NCBI RefSeq assembly: GCF_018333375.1
Contig: NZ_BORW01000006.1
Location: 62,001 to 126,000 of the forward strand
Reading direction: 5' to 3'
Source of the DNA: Paenibacillus cookii
GTDB lineage: Bacteria > Bacillota > Bacilli > Paenibacillales > Paenibacillaceae
DNA length: 64,000 nucleotides
Below the pieces are notes generated by a model. That model was given only the letters and a program-made list of their open reading frames with translations. It made no database searches and was not told the origin of the DNA. This document shows positions 7,490-17,044 of the stretch, one piece after another. Every line of letters begins with the position of its first letter. Within the stretch, counting starts at the first letter, position 1. The position numbers and the translations under genes were made by a program.

Positions 7490-8744
7490 CGAATATTTGT
7501 CGCAAGAAGAGATAGACGCTTTGCTTAAGCAGTCCGAATCGGATTATTCCAAAGGAGCGGGCACGATGACGGTGGACGATTATTTGACGCCGCTGGAACA
7601 GGACGCGCTCGGCGAGATCGGAAACATTACGTTCGGCAGCGCCGCGACGGCTCTTTCCACGCTTCTCGGCAAAAAAGTGGATATCACGACGCCGAAAGTG
7701 TCCATCATCACGCGCGAGCAGTTTGAATCCGAATTTCCCAAACCGCATGTCGCCGTTCACGTGACGTATGTCGACGGATTCGAAGGGATCAATTCGCTGG
7801 TCATCAAAACGCGCGACGCCCAGGTCATTGCCGACCTGATGCTTGGCGGCGAAGGGAACCCCGAAGATCAAGAGCTGAACGAAATACATATCAGCGCGGT
7901 TCAGGAAGCGATGAACCAGATGATGGGCTCGTCCGCAACCTCGATGTCCACGATTTTCAACCGTTTCGTGAACATCTCGCCGCCGGGGATCGATATTTTG
8001 GACGTGGCCAGCGGGGATGGCGTCAGCAGCCTTCCCGCGGACGAGACGCTCATCAAAATTTCGTTCCGGCTGACGATCGGGGACTTGATCGATTCGACCA
8101 TCATGCAGCTTCTGCCGGTGCAATTCGCCAAGGATATGGTCAACATTTTGATTCACGGCGCCGATTCCGTCGAGCAGCTGATTGAGGAAACGGCCGCAGC
8201 GGCCCAGGCTCCCGAAAAGCCGGCTCCGAGCCCGCAGCCGACGCCGGCCCAGCCGCCGCAGCAGCAATCGGTGCCGCAGCAGCCGCAGGCCCCAAGCCAG
8301 CAGCCAACGGGCTATCCGGGAGAATATCCGGCCGCAGGCCAGCCGATGCCCGGCTATGAGCAGAACCCGCAGATGCCGCCGTACGGAATGCCTCAGCATT
8401 ACGGCACGCCGTATAACCGGAACGTGAACGTGCAGCCCGTGCAGTTTTCGAATTTGCAATCCCCGGCCTATGGTCCGGTCGATCAAAATAATTTGAACTT
8501 ATTGATGGACATTCCTCTGAAGGTCACCGTAGAATTAGGAAGGACCCAGAAGCAAATTAAGGATATCTTGGAAATGTCCCAAGGTTCCATCATCGAACTG
8601 GACAAGCTTGCGGGCGAGCCGGTGGATATTCTCGTAAACAACAAGCTGATCGCCAAAGGCGAAGTCGTTGTCATCGATGAGAACTTTGGCGTACGCGTCA
8701 CAGACATTCTCAGCCAATGGGACCGAATACAAAAATTACAATAG
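7479..8744 (+). CDS. fliY: Flagellar motor switch phosphatase FliY
   Basis: FliY replaces FliN in Bacilli: its C-terminal SpoA domain (about residues 335-420) joins the C ring and its CheC-like domain dephosphorylates CheY-P. The N terminus carries the CheY-binding SQEEIDALL motif. Both phosphatase signatures of pattern D/S-x3-E-x2-N are intact (DALGEIGN and SAVQEAMN). A Pro/Gln-rich linker (about residues 230-325) joins the two halves. I use TTG at 7479, which follows a GGAG site and makes an 11-base overlap with fliM; an in-frame start 24 bases earlier lacks a good site. The product has about 421 residues. Confidence 0.95.
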   Translation: MTSNEYLSQEEIDALLKQSESDYSKGAGTMTVDDYLTPLEQDALGEIGNITFGSAATALSTLLGKKVDITTPKVSIITREQFESEFPKPHVAVHVTYVDGFEGINSLVIKTRDAQVIADLMLGGEGNPEDQELNEIHISAVQEAMNQMMGSSATSMSTIFNRFVNISPPGIDILDVASGDGVSSLPADETLIKISFRLTIGDLIDSTIMQLLPVQFAKDMVNILIHGADSVEQLIEETAAAAQAPEKPAPSPQPTPAQPPQQQSVPQQPQAPSQQPTGYPGEYPAAGQPMPGYEQNPQMPPYGMPQHYGTPYNRNVNVQPVQFSNLQSPAYGPVDQNNLNLLMDIPLKVTVELGRTQKQIKDILEMSQGSIIELDKLAGEPVDILVNNKLIAKGEVVVIDENFGVRVTDILSQWDRIQKLQ

Positions 8745-8770
8745 CAAAATTTAGGGAGGATTTTTAATCA

Positions 8771-9136
8771 ATGGCAAACCGTATTCTTATCGTGGATGAT
8801 GCAGCATTTATGAGAATGATGATCCGTGATATTTTGACTAAAAATGGTTTCGAGGTCGTCGGAGAAGCGCAGGACGGGGCGCAAGCGATCGAAAAATTCA
8901 AGGAACTCCGCCCGGACCTGATTACGATGGATATCACCATGCCTGAGATGGACGGCATCGCCGCCCTGAAGGAAATCAAGAAGCTGGATCCGAGCGCGAA
9001 GGTCATCATGTGTTCCGCCATGGGCCAACAGGCGATGGTCATCGACGCGATCCAGGCCGGGGCCAAGGACTTCATCGTGAAGCCGTTCCAAACGGACCGC
9101 GTCATCGAAGCGATCAATAAAACGTTGGGCGTTTAA
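8771..9136 (+). CDS. cheY: Chemotaxis response regulator CheY
   Basis: CheY is the single-domain response regulator that, when phosphorylated by CheA, binds FliM and controls motor direction. All receiver-domain landmarks are visible in the 121 residues: acidic pair D9-D10, phosphoacceptor D54 in TMDITMPEMDG, and K104 in the VKPF motif. No output domain is attached. It sits in its usual place between fliY and fliO, with a GGGAGG site upstream. Codon use does not differ from neighbouring genes. Confidence 0.98.
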   Translation: MANRILIVDDAAFMRMMIRDILTKNGFEVVGEAQDGAQAIEKFKELRPDLITMDITMPEMDGIAALKEIKKLDPSAKVIMCSAMGQQAMVIDAIQAGAKDFIVKPFQTDRVIEAINKTLGV

Positions 9137-9159
9137 TCTTCCATGTTCAGCGCCGATAT
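9133..9159 (+). promoter_or_regulatory. Candidate internal sigma-D promoter at the cheY-fliO junction
   Basis: GCCGATAT at 9152-9159 is an exact match to the sigma-D minus-10 consensus. TTAA (9133-9136), three of four matches to TAAA, lies 15 bases upstream, which is the consensus spacing. Transcription would start inside the first codons of fliO and serve fliP and later genes. The element overlaps coding sequence, so chance cannot be excluded. Confidence 0.4.
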
Positions 9160-9679
9160 GCAAACGCCCCAAAACCCGGGAAATTATGCGCTTAATCTGG
9201 TGTACGTCATCGTTGTTCTCGCGGTCATCGTCGCACTCATCGTGCTGTTGATCCGTTTTCTCGGAAGAAAAAACAAAACATGGTTCACCAGCCGAGCGGT
9301 TCGGACCTTGGGAGCCGTCGGACTTGGACCGAACAAATCCCTTCAGATCATTGAAATCGGCAGCAACCTGTATCTGGTCGGCGTAGGCGAGGACATTCGC
9401 CTGGTCGACAAGATTACGGATCCGGAAGAAGTGAAGCTGATCATGGAGGCCTTCGAGCAGGAAGCGGGCGCCCGGTCGGGCGCGTTTTCCCCGGTGCTTG
9501 AAAAGCTGGCCTCCAGGTTCCGCAAGCAAGGGACGTTGTCGGAAGAGATTACACTCGAGGATTCATCCTCTTTTCACGAAGTCTTCGACGAGAAGCTGCG
9601 AAAAATGTCCAGCCGAAAAGAAAAGATGGAGGAGCTTCTTCGCGAAGACAATACTACAGATCGGTTGAGGGATCCATGA
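9143..9679 (+). CDS. fliO: Flagellar export accessory protein FliO
   Basis: FliO is a small membrane protein that helps assemble the FliP/Q/R export gate. The 178-residue product has one hydrophobic helix (about residues 18-42, LVYVIVVLAVIVALIVLLIRFLG) followed by a cytoplasmic FliO/FliZ domain with LGPNKSLQIIEIGSNLYLVG and a charged C-terminal tail. There is no cleavable signal peptide, unlike some Bacillus FliO, and the frame is closed just upstream. The ribosome binding site is weak and the ATG lies six bases after the cheY stop, so translational coupling is likely. It overlaps fliP by four bases. Confidence 0.9.
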   Translation: MFSADMQTPQNPGNYALNLVYVIVVLAVIVALIVLLIRFLGRKNKTWFTSRAVRTLGAVGLGPNKSLQIIEIGSNLYLVGVGEDIRLVDKITDPEEVKLIMEAFEQEAGARSGAFSPVLEKLASRFRKQGTLSEEITLEDSSSFHEVFDEKLRKMSSRKEKMEELLREDNTTDRLRDP

Positions 9680-10428
9680 AAAAGAAGGTTTTGCTAGCTT
9701 TCATCGTTTTATCGGTTATCAGTTTGCTGGCCTTGACGGCGGCATTTGCCGATCCCATTCCCAACATCGATATCCAGGTAGGCGATTCAGGAGGAAAACC
9801 GAGCACCAGCTCATTGTCGGTTTTGCTTCTGATCACTGTCATCAGCATCGCGCCGGCGCTGCTGGTGCTGATGACAAGCTTTACCCGGATCGTGGTTGTG
9901 CTGGGGTTCGTGAGAACGTCGCTTGGCACGCAGCAAATGCCGCCCAATCAGGTGCTTGTCGGCCTGGCGCTGTTTTTGACGCTGTTTGTGATGACACCAA
10001 CGTTTTCATCGATCAACGACGTTGCCCTGCAGCCGTATCTGAAAGGCGAAATTACCCAAACGCAGGCGCTGGAAAAAGCGGCGGAGCCGATGAAAAAGTT
10101 TATGTTTTCGCAAACGAGGGAAAAAGATTTGCTGTTGTTCATGAAATACACCAAAACGGAAAAACCCAAAACGTACAAGGATATCCCGCTCACCGTCATG
10201 GTGCCCGCCTTTGCGATCAGCGAGCTGAAAACGGCGTTTCAAATGGGATTCATGATATTCATTCCGTTTTTGATCATCGATATCGTCGTGTCAAGCACCT
10301 TAATGGCCATGGGGATGATGATGCTCCCGCCGGTCATGATTTCGCTGCCGTTCAAAATATTGCTGTTCGTGCTGGTGGACGGATGGTACCTGGTCGTCAA
10401 GTCGCTGCTGTTGAGTTTTAATACATGA
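9676..10428 (+). CDS. fliP: Flagellar export gate protein FliP
   Basis: FliP is the core subunit of the FliP5-FliQ4-FliR1 export gate. The 250-residue product has a cleavable signal peptide (about residues 1-26, ending AAFA), then the family signature LLVLMTSFTRIVVVLGFVR and further membrane helices, including AFQMGFMIFIPFLIIDIVVSS. Length and topology are standard. It overlaps fliO by ATGA and is followed by a 28-base gap containing the fliQ ribosome binding site. Confidence 0.97.
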   Translation: MKKKVLLAFIVLSVISLLALTAAFADPIPNIDIQVGDSGGKPSTSSLSVLLLITVISIAPALLVLMTSFTRIVVVLGFVRTSLGTQQMPPNQVLVGLALFLTLFVMTPTFSSINDVALQPYLKGEITQTQALEKAAEPMKKFMFSQTREKDLLLFMKYTKTEKPKTYKDIPLTVMVPAFAISELKTAFQMGFMIFIPFLIIDIVVSSTLMAMGMMMLPPVMISLPFKILLFVLVDGWYLVVKSLLLSFNT

Positions 10429-10456
10429 TGGATGAGAAAGGCGAAGGAGGCCGGCC

Positions 10457-10726
10457 ATGAATTCTGATTTTATTATCGGCCTTGCGGGACAAGCGGTATA
10501 TACCGTGCTGAAGGTAAGCGCGCCGATGCTGCTGCTGGGGCTGATCGTCGGCCTGATCGTGAGCATATTCCAGGCGACGACCCAAATCCAGGAGCAGACC
10601 CTCGCGTTCATTCCTAAAATCGTGGCGGTGCTGCTGGCGCTCCTGCTGTTCGGGCCTTGGATTTTAACGACGCTTGTCGATTTCACCTATAACATCTTCG
10701 ACAACTTATATAAGTATATCGGTTAG
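10457..10726 (+). CDS. fliQ: Flagellar export gate protein FliQ
   Basis: FliQ is a small two-helix membrane subunit of the flagellar export gate. The 89-residue product has two hydrophobic segments (about residues 16-38 and 52-75). The conserved IFQATTQIQEQTLAFIPK loop lies between them, and this is the hallmark of the family. The order fliP-fliQ-fliR is universal. A GAAGGAGG site precedes the ATG. Confidence 0.96.
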   Translation: MNSDFIIGLAGQAVYTVLKVSAPMLLLGLIVGLIVSIFQATTQIQEQTLAFIPKIVAVLLALLLFGPWILTTLVDFTYNIFDNLYKYIG

Positions 10727-10739
10727 GCGGTAGCGATCG

Positions 10740-11528
10740 ATGAACATGCTGCTGAATAGCTTGCCGGTTTTCATGCTTATTTTTTGTCGAATCACCTCTT
10801 TTTTTGTTGTAGCGCCTGTGCTGTCTTCCAGGGGAGTCCCTAACGTTTTCAAAATTGGCATGTCCTTTTTCCTGTCCGTTCTCGTATTTCTCACGTACGG
10901 CGTCCATCATGAGCTGCCGGCCGACCTGACTTACGTGCTGCTCATCATCCGCGAAATCCTTATCGGCTTGGTGCTGGGGTTCGTCGCGTATCTGCTGTTC
11001 GTCGTCATTCAGACCGCCGGCGCGTTTATCGACATACAGATCGGATTCGGCATCGCCAACGTCATCGACCCGATGACCGGGGCATCGGCACCGGTTCTCG
11101 GAAACTTTAAATACATGTTCGCCCTTTTATTGTTTCTTGCGATGAACGGGCATCATTACTTGATCGACGGGATCATACGGAGTTACGACTGGGTTCCGCT
11201 GTCCAACGATTTTTTTATGAAGCTTTACAACGGAAGCATATCCGACTTTTTGGTTAAAACCTTCGGCCAATCGTTTGTGCTGGCCTTTCAGATGTCGGCG
11301 CCGATCGTTACCGCGTTGTTTTTGACGGACGTGGGACTCGGTTTTTTGGCCCGGACCGCTCCGCAGTTTAACGTATTCGTGATCGGGATGCAGCTTAAAG
11401 TGATTGTCGGCTTGATTGTGCTGCTGCTGATCGTGCCCAGCTTTTCGTATTTGTTCGGCGATTTGTTCGGGATCATGTTCGAATCGATGCAAAATCTGCT
11501 GGGGCTGATGGGGCGCAAGCCGGCCTAA
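10740..11528 (+). CDS. fliR: Flagellar export gate protein FliR
   Basis: FliR occurs as a single copy in the export gate and closes the FliP ring. The 262-residue product is strongly hydrophobic with about six membrane segments. It contains the typical REILIGLVLGFVAYLLF and AGAFIDIQIGFGIANVIDP motifs. The start ATG lies 13 bases after the fliQ stop and has only a weak GCGGT site, so coupling is possible. flhB follows after 23 bases. Confidence 0.96.
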   Translation: MNMLLNSLPVFMLIFCRITSFFVVAPVLSSRGVPNVFKIGMSFFLSVLVFLTYGVHHELPADLTYVLLIIREILIGLVLGFVAYLLFVVIQTAGAFIDIQIGFGIANVIDPMTGASAPVLGNFKYMFALLLFLAMNGHHYLIDGIIRSYDWVPLSNDFFMKLYNGSISDFLVKTFGQSFVLAFQMSAPIVTALFLTDVGLGFLARTAPQFNVFVIGMQLKVIVGLIVLLLIVPSFSYLFGDLFGIMFESMQNLLGLMGRKPA

Positions 11529-11551
11529 GCAGGAATAAAGGAGCGACTGGA

Positions 11552-12640
11552 GTGTCCTACAGATATCGGCTCGATTTGCAGTTGTTCGCCGGCGAAAAAA
11601 CCGAAAAAGCAACGCCTAAAAAACGCCAGGATACCCGTAAAAAGGGCCAAGTCGCCAAAAGCCAGGAAATTTCCGGCTCGGTGGTGCTGCTTGCCTCCTT
11701 TTTAAGCTTGTTGATGTTCGGCGGATTTTATAAGGAACGGCTGGTAGGGCTGTTCAAGGACGTGTTTTTGCACCGTCTCCAAACCGGCATTTCGATCGGA
11801 AACGTGATGAACCTGGCGATGGAGTACTCCATTCAGATTCTCATCTTGATGGCGCCGATGTTTATCATCACGATCGTGCTGGCTCTCGTCGCCAATGTGG
11901 CCCAAGTCGGATTCATGTTGACGGGCGAGATGCTCAAACCCAAATTCAGCAAGCTGGATCCGATCAAAGGGTTTAAAAATATTTTTTCGGTCAGGTCGCT
12001 TGTGGAATGCTTGAAATCGATTTTTAAAGTTACCGTGATCGGGCTGCTCGTTTACCAGACATTGTCCGGCGCCTTGCCGAAGATCGGCAGGTTGTCGGAG
12101 ACGAACATCGAGCAAACCTTTCATTTTGTCGCCAGCCTGACGATGAATCTGGGGCTGAAAATCGGCGCCGTCTTGTTTGCGATGTCGATACTGGACTATT
12201 TGTATCAACGTTACGAATTCGAAAAAAGCATCCGCATGTCCAAGCAGGACATCAAGGACGAATACAAAAAAATGGAGGGAGACCCGCTGATCAAAGGGAA
12301 GATCAGGGAGCGTCAGCGCCGGATGGCGATGCAGCGCATGATGCAGGAGGTCCCCAAGGCGGATGTCGTCATTACCAACCCGACGCATTTCGCCGTCGCC
12401 CTGAAATACGAGGGTTCCAAAATGGAAGCTCCGCAAATCATCGCCAAAGGCCAGGATTACGTGGCTTTGCGGATGAAGGAAATAGCCAAAGAACACGGCG
12501 TCATAACCATGGAAAACAAACCTCTCGCCCGGGCCCTGTTCCACAGAGCGGAGATCGGGGATTCCATTCCCGCCGATTTGTTTCAGGCCGTGGCTGAAGT
12601 TTTGGCATATGTATACAAACTTAAAGGCAAGGTTAAATAA
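11552..12640 (+). CDS. flhB: Flagellar export switch protein FlhB
   Basis: FlhB gates substrate specificity of the export apparatus; it cleaves itself at an Asn-Pro bond when the hook is complete. The 362-residue product has an N-terminal Lys-rich motif (EKTEKATPKKRQDTRKKGQV), four membrane helices (to about residue 210), and a cytoplasmic domain with the intact NPTH autocleavage site at residues 276-279. The start is GTG at 11552 behind AAAGGAG. The protein is a normal-length family member with all catalytic features present. Confidence 0.97.
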   Translation: MSYRYRLDLQLFAGEKTEKATPKKRQDTRKKGQVAKSQEISGSVVLLASFLSLLMFGGFYKERLVGLFKDVFLHRLQTGISIGNVMNLAMEYSIQILILMAPMFIITIVLALVANVAQVGFMLTGEMLKPKFSKLDPIKGFKNIFSVRSLVECLKSIFKVTVIGLLVYQTLSGALPKIGRLSETNIEQTFHFVASLTMNLGLKIGAVLFAMSILDYLYQRYEFEKSIRMSKQDIKDEYKKMEGDPLIKGKIRERQRRMAMQRMMQEVPKADVVITNPTHFAVALKYEGSKMEAPQIIAKGQDYVALRMKEIAKEHGVITMENKPLARALFHRAEIGDSIPADLFQAVAEVLAYVYKLKGKVK

Positions 12641-12658
12641 TCTCAGGGATCGGAGGCA

Positions 12659-14701
12659 GTGAAGCCATTGAAAGCAAAGGAAATTACGGTATTACTAGGT
12701 GTCATCGGCATCGTTCTCATGATGATTCTTCCGATCCCGACATGGCTTTTGGACGTTCTGCTCGTCATCAACATCTCGCTTGCCCTGCTCATTTTGCTGG
12801 TAGCGATGAACACGAAGGAAGCGTTGCAATTTTCGATATTTCCTTCCCTTTTGCTGATCACGACGTTGTTCAGGCTTGCGCTGAACATCTCGACGACGAA
12901 ACTGATCCTGTCCGAAGGGTTTGCCGGAACCGTGGTATCCACGTTCGGCAGCTGGATCGCCAATGGACAAATCGCCGTCGGGTTCATCGTTTTCCTGATC
13001 CTCGTCGTCGTTCAATTTATCGTCATTACGAAAGGTTCGGAACGGGTTGCCGAGGTGGCCGCGCGTTTTACGCTTGATGCGATGCCCGGCAAGCAGATGA
13101 GCATCGATGCCGATCTGAACGCGGGGCTCATCAACGAGCAGCAGGCGCGGGAGCGCCGTCAAAAAGTCGAACGCGAAGCCGACTACTACGGAGCGATGGA
13201 CGGTGCCACCAAATTCGTCAAGGGCGATGCCATCGCCAGCATTATCATTCTCATCATCAACCTGGTCGGCGGTTTCATCATCGGGATGTCGATAAACGGA
13301 ATGGATTTCAAAGATGCTTTGTCTACCTATTCGGTATTGACCATCGGCGACGGCCTGGTCTCCCAAATTCCGGCGCTGCTCATTTCGACGGCATCCGGTT
13401 TGATCGTGACCCGTTCCTCATCGGAGGGCAATCTTGCCAGCGATCTGACGCAGCAGCTGATGTCTTATCCGAAACTGCTGTACATCGTAGGCGGCACGGT
13501 TGCCATGCTCGGCTTTTTCACGCCTATACATATCATTACGACATTGCCGCTGGCGGCCATCCTGCTGTATGCAGCCTACCGGATGCAGAAAAACATGGAG
13601 CGCAAGCAAATCGAAGTGGAGCAGCAGGAGGAGGAGCAGCAAATCGAAGAGGTCCGAAGCCCCGAAAGTGTCATCAATTTGCTGCAGGTCGACCCGATCG
13701 AATTCGAATTCGGTTACGGCCTGATCCCGCTTGCGGACGTCCAGCAGGGCGGCGACCTGCTCGACCGGATCATCATGATCCGCAGGCAGTGCGCTTTGGA
13801 GTTAGGACTTGTCGTGCCGGTCATCCGCATTCGCGACAATATTCAACTAAAACCGAATGAATATGTCATCAAAATTAAAGGGAATAGCGTCGGCGGCGGT
13901 GAACTATTACTTAATCACTATTTGGCCATGAGTCCCGGGTATGAAGACGAAAGCATATCGGGTATTGAGACGCAGGAACCGGCTTTCGGCCTTCCGGCCC
14001 TTTGGATCGACGAGGCGACGAAAGAAAGGGCGGAATTGTCGGGTTATACCGTGGTGGATCCGCCTTCCGTCGTGGCCACGCATTTGACCGAGCTCATCAA
14101 GAAACATGCGCATGAGCTGCTTGGACGCCAGGAAACCAAAACGCTGGTCGACAATTTGCGCGAAAACTATCCGGTGCTGGTCGACGAGCTGATTCCGAAC
14201 GTGCTGGCGATCGGGGATGTCCAGAAGGTGCTGGCGAAGCTGCTTCGCGAAAAAGTTTCCATCCGCGATCTCGTCACCATTTTCGAAACATTGGCCGATT
14301 ACGGGCAATACACCAAAGACCCGGACGTGCTTACGGAATACGTAAGGCAAGCCCTCTCCAGGCAGATTACCCAGCAGTTCTCCCAGGAAGGGGAGACGCT
14401 CAAGGTCATTACGGTCGGTCCGACGCTGGAGAAAAAAATCGCCGAAAGCGTGCAGCAATCCGATCAGGGGAGCTATTTGGCGCTGGATCCGGTATCGACC
14501 CAGACGGTATTCCAAAAGCTCAGCGAGCAGGTCAACCGCCTGCTGCAATCCGGGCAGCAGCCCATTCTCCTGACGTCGCCCACGATCCGCATGTATTTGC
14601 GGCAAGTGATCGAGCGGACCATGCAGGATATTCCGGTACTATCTTACAGCGAGCTGGAGCCAAATGTTGAAATTCAAAGTGTCGGAGTGGTGAATTTATG
14701 A
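12659..14701 (+). CDS. flhA: Flagellar export gate protein FlhA
   Basis: FlhA is the large export-gate protein that couples proton flow to secretion and whose cytoplasmic ring docks chaperones. The product of about 680 residues has an N-terminal half with about eight membrane helices. It carries the family signature around TTLFRLALNISTTKLIL and the cytoplasmic loop DAMPGKQMSIDADLNAG, followed by a soluble C-terminal domain. The start is uncertain: GTG at 12659 lies only two bases after GGAGG, and TTG at 12668 lies eleven bases after it. The stop overlaps flhF by four bases. Confidence 0.97.
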   Translation: MKPLKAKEITVLLGVIGIVLMMILPIPTWLLDVLLVINISLALLILLVAMNTKEALQFSIFPSLLLITTLFRLALNISTTKLILSEGFAGTVVSTFGSWIANGQIAVGFIVFLILVVVQFIVITKGSERVAEVAARFTLDAMPGKQMSIDADLNAGLINEQQARERRQKVEREADYYGAMDGATKFVKGDAIASIIILIINLVGGFIIGMSINGMDFKDALSTYSVLTIGDGLVSQIPALLISTASGLIVTRSSSEGNLASDLTQQLMSYPKLLYIVGGTVAMLGFFTPIHIITTLPLAAILLYAAYRMQKNMERKQIEVEQQEEEQQIEEVRSPESVINLLQVDPIEFEFGYGLIPLADVQQGGDLLDRIIMIRRQCALELGLVVPVIRIRDNIQLKPNEYVIKIKGNSVGGGELLLNHYLAMSPGYEDESISGIETQEPAFGLPALWIDEATKERAELSGYTVVDPPSVVATHLTELIKKHAHELLGRQETKTLVDNLRENYPVLVDELIPNVLAIGDVQKVLAKLLREKVSIRDLVTIFETLADYGQYTKDPDVLTEYVRQALSRQITQQFSQEGETLKVITVGPTLEKKIAESVQQSDQGSYLALDPVSTQTVFQKLSEQVNRLLQSGQQPILLTSPTIRMYLRQVIERTMQDIPVLSYSELEPNVEIQSVGVVNL

Positions 14702-16113
14702 GAGTGAAGCGTTATCTGGTCGATACGATGCCCGAAGCGATGCTCCAGATCCGCCATGACCTCGGCAGCGACGCCGTGATCCTGAGCACGAAGGAAACGA
14801 AAATCGGCGGCTTTCTAGGCATGTTCAAACAAAAGAAAATCGAAGTCGTCGCGGCCGTCGAAGAGGAGGCGCAGAAACCTTCCAAAGCCCAGCCTTCCCC
14901 GGCCGCACCTTCCCTCGCCGTTCCGAAACAAGCGGTGCCCAAAGCTTACCAAAAAACGGCGGAAATGACTTCGGGCGCAGGGACGTCGCAGAGCCAAACG
15001 GCTGCGTTGAAAGCAACGGATGCGGGGCATCCGGAGACGTTCGCGGAACAAGCCGCGGCAAACGAAAGCATCGCGCCGCCTGCGGCTAATCCCGCGGAAA
15101 CGGGCAAAGACGGGCGCTCGCAGGCCGTTGGCATCATGCCATCGCCGCAGCCGGAAGCGCCGCCCATTGCTCCGCCCCGCATGCAGCCTGCCCTGATGCC
15201 GGAACGCGCCTTGGATGAAAAGGGAAGATCCTCGGCCGAAGACAAGCTTTTGGAGGAGCTGCGCGAAATGAAGGCCTGGATGGCCAAAATCTCGCGCCAG
15301 TCCGCCATGCAGCGCACGCTTCCGGACGTGCTGGAAAAACTCCAGGACCGGTTGTTCCGGCAGGATATCGAAGCCTCGCTTATCCAGGAATGGATCGGCG
15401 AAGCTTTTGAGCATTGGGAGGAGAAGGGCCGGAGCTTAAGCGACGCGGACATGGAGTCGTTTATCCGCGACCGCATCAAGGGGTTTTTGGCGGAACGTTT
15501 CGGCGGAGGCATCGCACCCAGAACCAAAATGGTCTATGTCGCCGGCCCGACGGGGGTCGGGAAAACGACGACGATCGCCAAACTCGCTGCCGAACAACTC
15601 TTCCGCTACCATCGCAAGGTCGGATTCATTACGTCCGATACGTACCGCATTTCCGCGGTCGAGCAGCTGCGGACCTATGCATCGATCCTGAACGTTCCGC
15701 TGGAGGTGGTGCAGTCTCCGGGGGACATGCAGCGGGCCATGGAGCGTCTGGACTACTGCGATCTTATTCTGATGGATACGGCCGGGCGCAACTACCGCAA
15801 CGAGCTGCTCGTTTCCGAACTGCAAAGCCTCCTGCCACCGGTGGAACGCAGCGAGACGTACCTTGTCCTCAGCTTGACTTCCAAAAGCCAAGACATGAAA
15901 AAGATCGCCGAGCATTTCAGCAAATACGGCTTGGACAAGGTGATTTTCACCAAATTGGACGAGACCGGAAGCTACGGCCCCATCTTGAATTTGCTGAAGG
16001 AATTTCCTTTCCGCCTATCCTACATGACCAACGGACAAAACGTTCCGGATGACCTGCTCCTGCCGGGGGAAAAGCTGCTTAGCGATCTGCTGTTGGGAGA
16101 AGAAGGCGCATGA
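14698..16113 (+). CDS. flhF: SRP-type GTPase FlhF
   Basis: FlhF is an SRP-family GTPase that sets the position and number of flagella, working with FlhG. The 471-residue product has a B domain at the N terminus (residues 1-60), a long Pro/Ala-rich linker (about 60-180), and an NG GTPase domain. That domain has G1 loop GPTGVGKTTT near residue 285, the DTYRISAVEQL segment, DTAGRN, and the TKLDE G4 motif. It overlaps flhA and flhG by four bases on each side, consistent with coupled translation. Confidence 0.97.
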   Translation: MRVKRYLVDTMPEAMLQIRHDLGSDAVILSTKETKIGGFLGMFKQKKIEVVAAVEEEAQKPSKAQPSPAAPSLAVPKQAVPKAYQKTAEMTSGAGTSQSQTAALKATDAGHPETFAEQAAANESIAPPAANPAETGKDGRSQAVGIMPSPQPEAPPIAPPRMQPALMPERALDEKGRSSAEDKLLEELREMKAWMAKISRQSAMQRTLPDVLEKLQDRLFRQDIEASLIQEWIGEAFEHWEEKGRSLSDADMESFIRDRIKGFLAERFGGGIAPRTKMVYVAGPTGVGKTTTIAKLAAEQLFRYHRKVGFITSDTYRISAVEQLRTYASILNVPLEVVQSPGDMQRAMERLDYCDLILMDTAGRNYRNELLVSELQSLLPPVERSETYLVLSLTSKSQDMKKIAEHFSKYGLDKVIFTKLDETGSYGPILNLLKEFPFRLSYMTNGQNVPDDLLLPGEKLLSDLLLGEEGA

Positions 16114-17009
16114 CGGATCAGGCACAAACGCTAAGAAATTTGGTCATGATGCGCGAACGCGAACGCGCTGCCCTGGGGAGCGGCGAGCAGCCGCGGCAGG
16201 GAGCCAGGCTGATCACCGTGACAAGCGGAAAAGGAGGCGTCGGAAAGTCCAACTTTACGCTTAATTTCGCCTTGGCGCTGCAGTCCATGGGCAAGCGGGT
16301 GCTGGTGTTCGACGCCGATATCGGTATGGCTAACATCGACGTGCTGATGGGGATGTCCGCCAAATATAACCTGTATCATTTGCTGCGGCGCGAGAAACGG
16401 ATCGACGAAATCATCGAACGAGGTCCGGGCTCCCTGTCGCTGATTGCGGGGGGTTCAGGTTTGAGCGATTTGTTCTCCTTGTCGCAAAGCGATCTGAATT
16501 ACTTCATGCAGCAGATCGAAACGGTTGCGGACGGGATGGATTTCGTCATTTTCGATACCGGCGCCGGTTTGTCCCAGGAAAACTTCAACTTTATCCAATC
16601 GGCGGACGAATGCATCGTCGTAACGACGCCGGAGCCGACATCGATCACGGATGCCTACGCGCTGATCAAGGTAGTCAGCTCCAGGGAGCGCGGCACGATG
16701 TTCAAGCTGATCGTCAACCGTGCAAGCGATGAAAAAGAAGCCGCTCAGACGGCGGACAAAATCAGGGTAGCGGCGCAAAAGTTTTTGAACGTGGACGTTC
16801 CGCTGCTTGGATACATAAGCGATGACTCCCATGTCGTGCAGGCAGTAAAAAAGCAAGTTCCTTTTTCCATGGCTTTTCCGGGCTGCGCAGCGGCGCGCGA
16901 AATACAGCGGATCGCCAGGCTGTATGCGTCAGTCCCTGCTTCCCCGGAACCGGGCGCCTTGACAGGAATCAAAGGATTTATGCAAAAGTGGCTTCGTCGA
17001 ACAAAATGA
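16110..17009 (+). CDS. flhG: MinD-like ATPase FlhG (YlxH)
   Basis: FlhG is a ParA/MinD-type ATPase that activates FlhF GTPase and regulates flagellar number and placement. The 299-residue product begins with a short activator segment rich in Arg/Gln, which in known FlhG proteins stimulates FlhF. A deviant Walker A KGGVGKS (residues 41-47) follows, then FDADIGMANIDVLMG. Near the C terminus the sequence becomes basic (FMQKWLRR), consistent with a membrane-targeting helix. It overlaps flhF by four bases. Confidence 0.96.
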   Translation: MTDQAQTLRNLVMMRERERAALGSGEQPRQGARLITVTSGKGGVGKSNFTLNFALALQSMGKRVLVFDADIGMANIDVLMGMSAKYNLYHLLRREKRIDEIIERGPGSLSLIAGGSGLSDLFSLSQSDLNYFMQQIETVADGMDFVIFDTGAGLSQENFNFIQSADECIVVTTPEPTSITDAYALIKVVSSRERGTMFKLIVNRASDEKEAAQTADKIRVAAQKFLNVDVPLLGYISDDSHVVQAVKKQVPFSMAFPGCAAAREIQRIARLYASVPASPEPGALTGIKGFMQKWLRRTK

Positions 17010-17044
17010 TTCTTCTGTAAAAAGGAACAAGGGGTGGAAATGGC

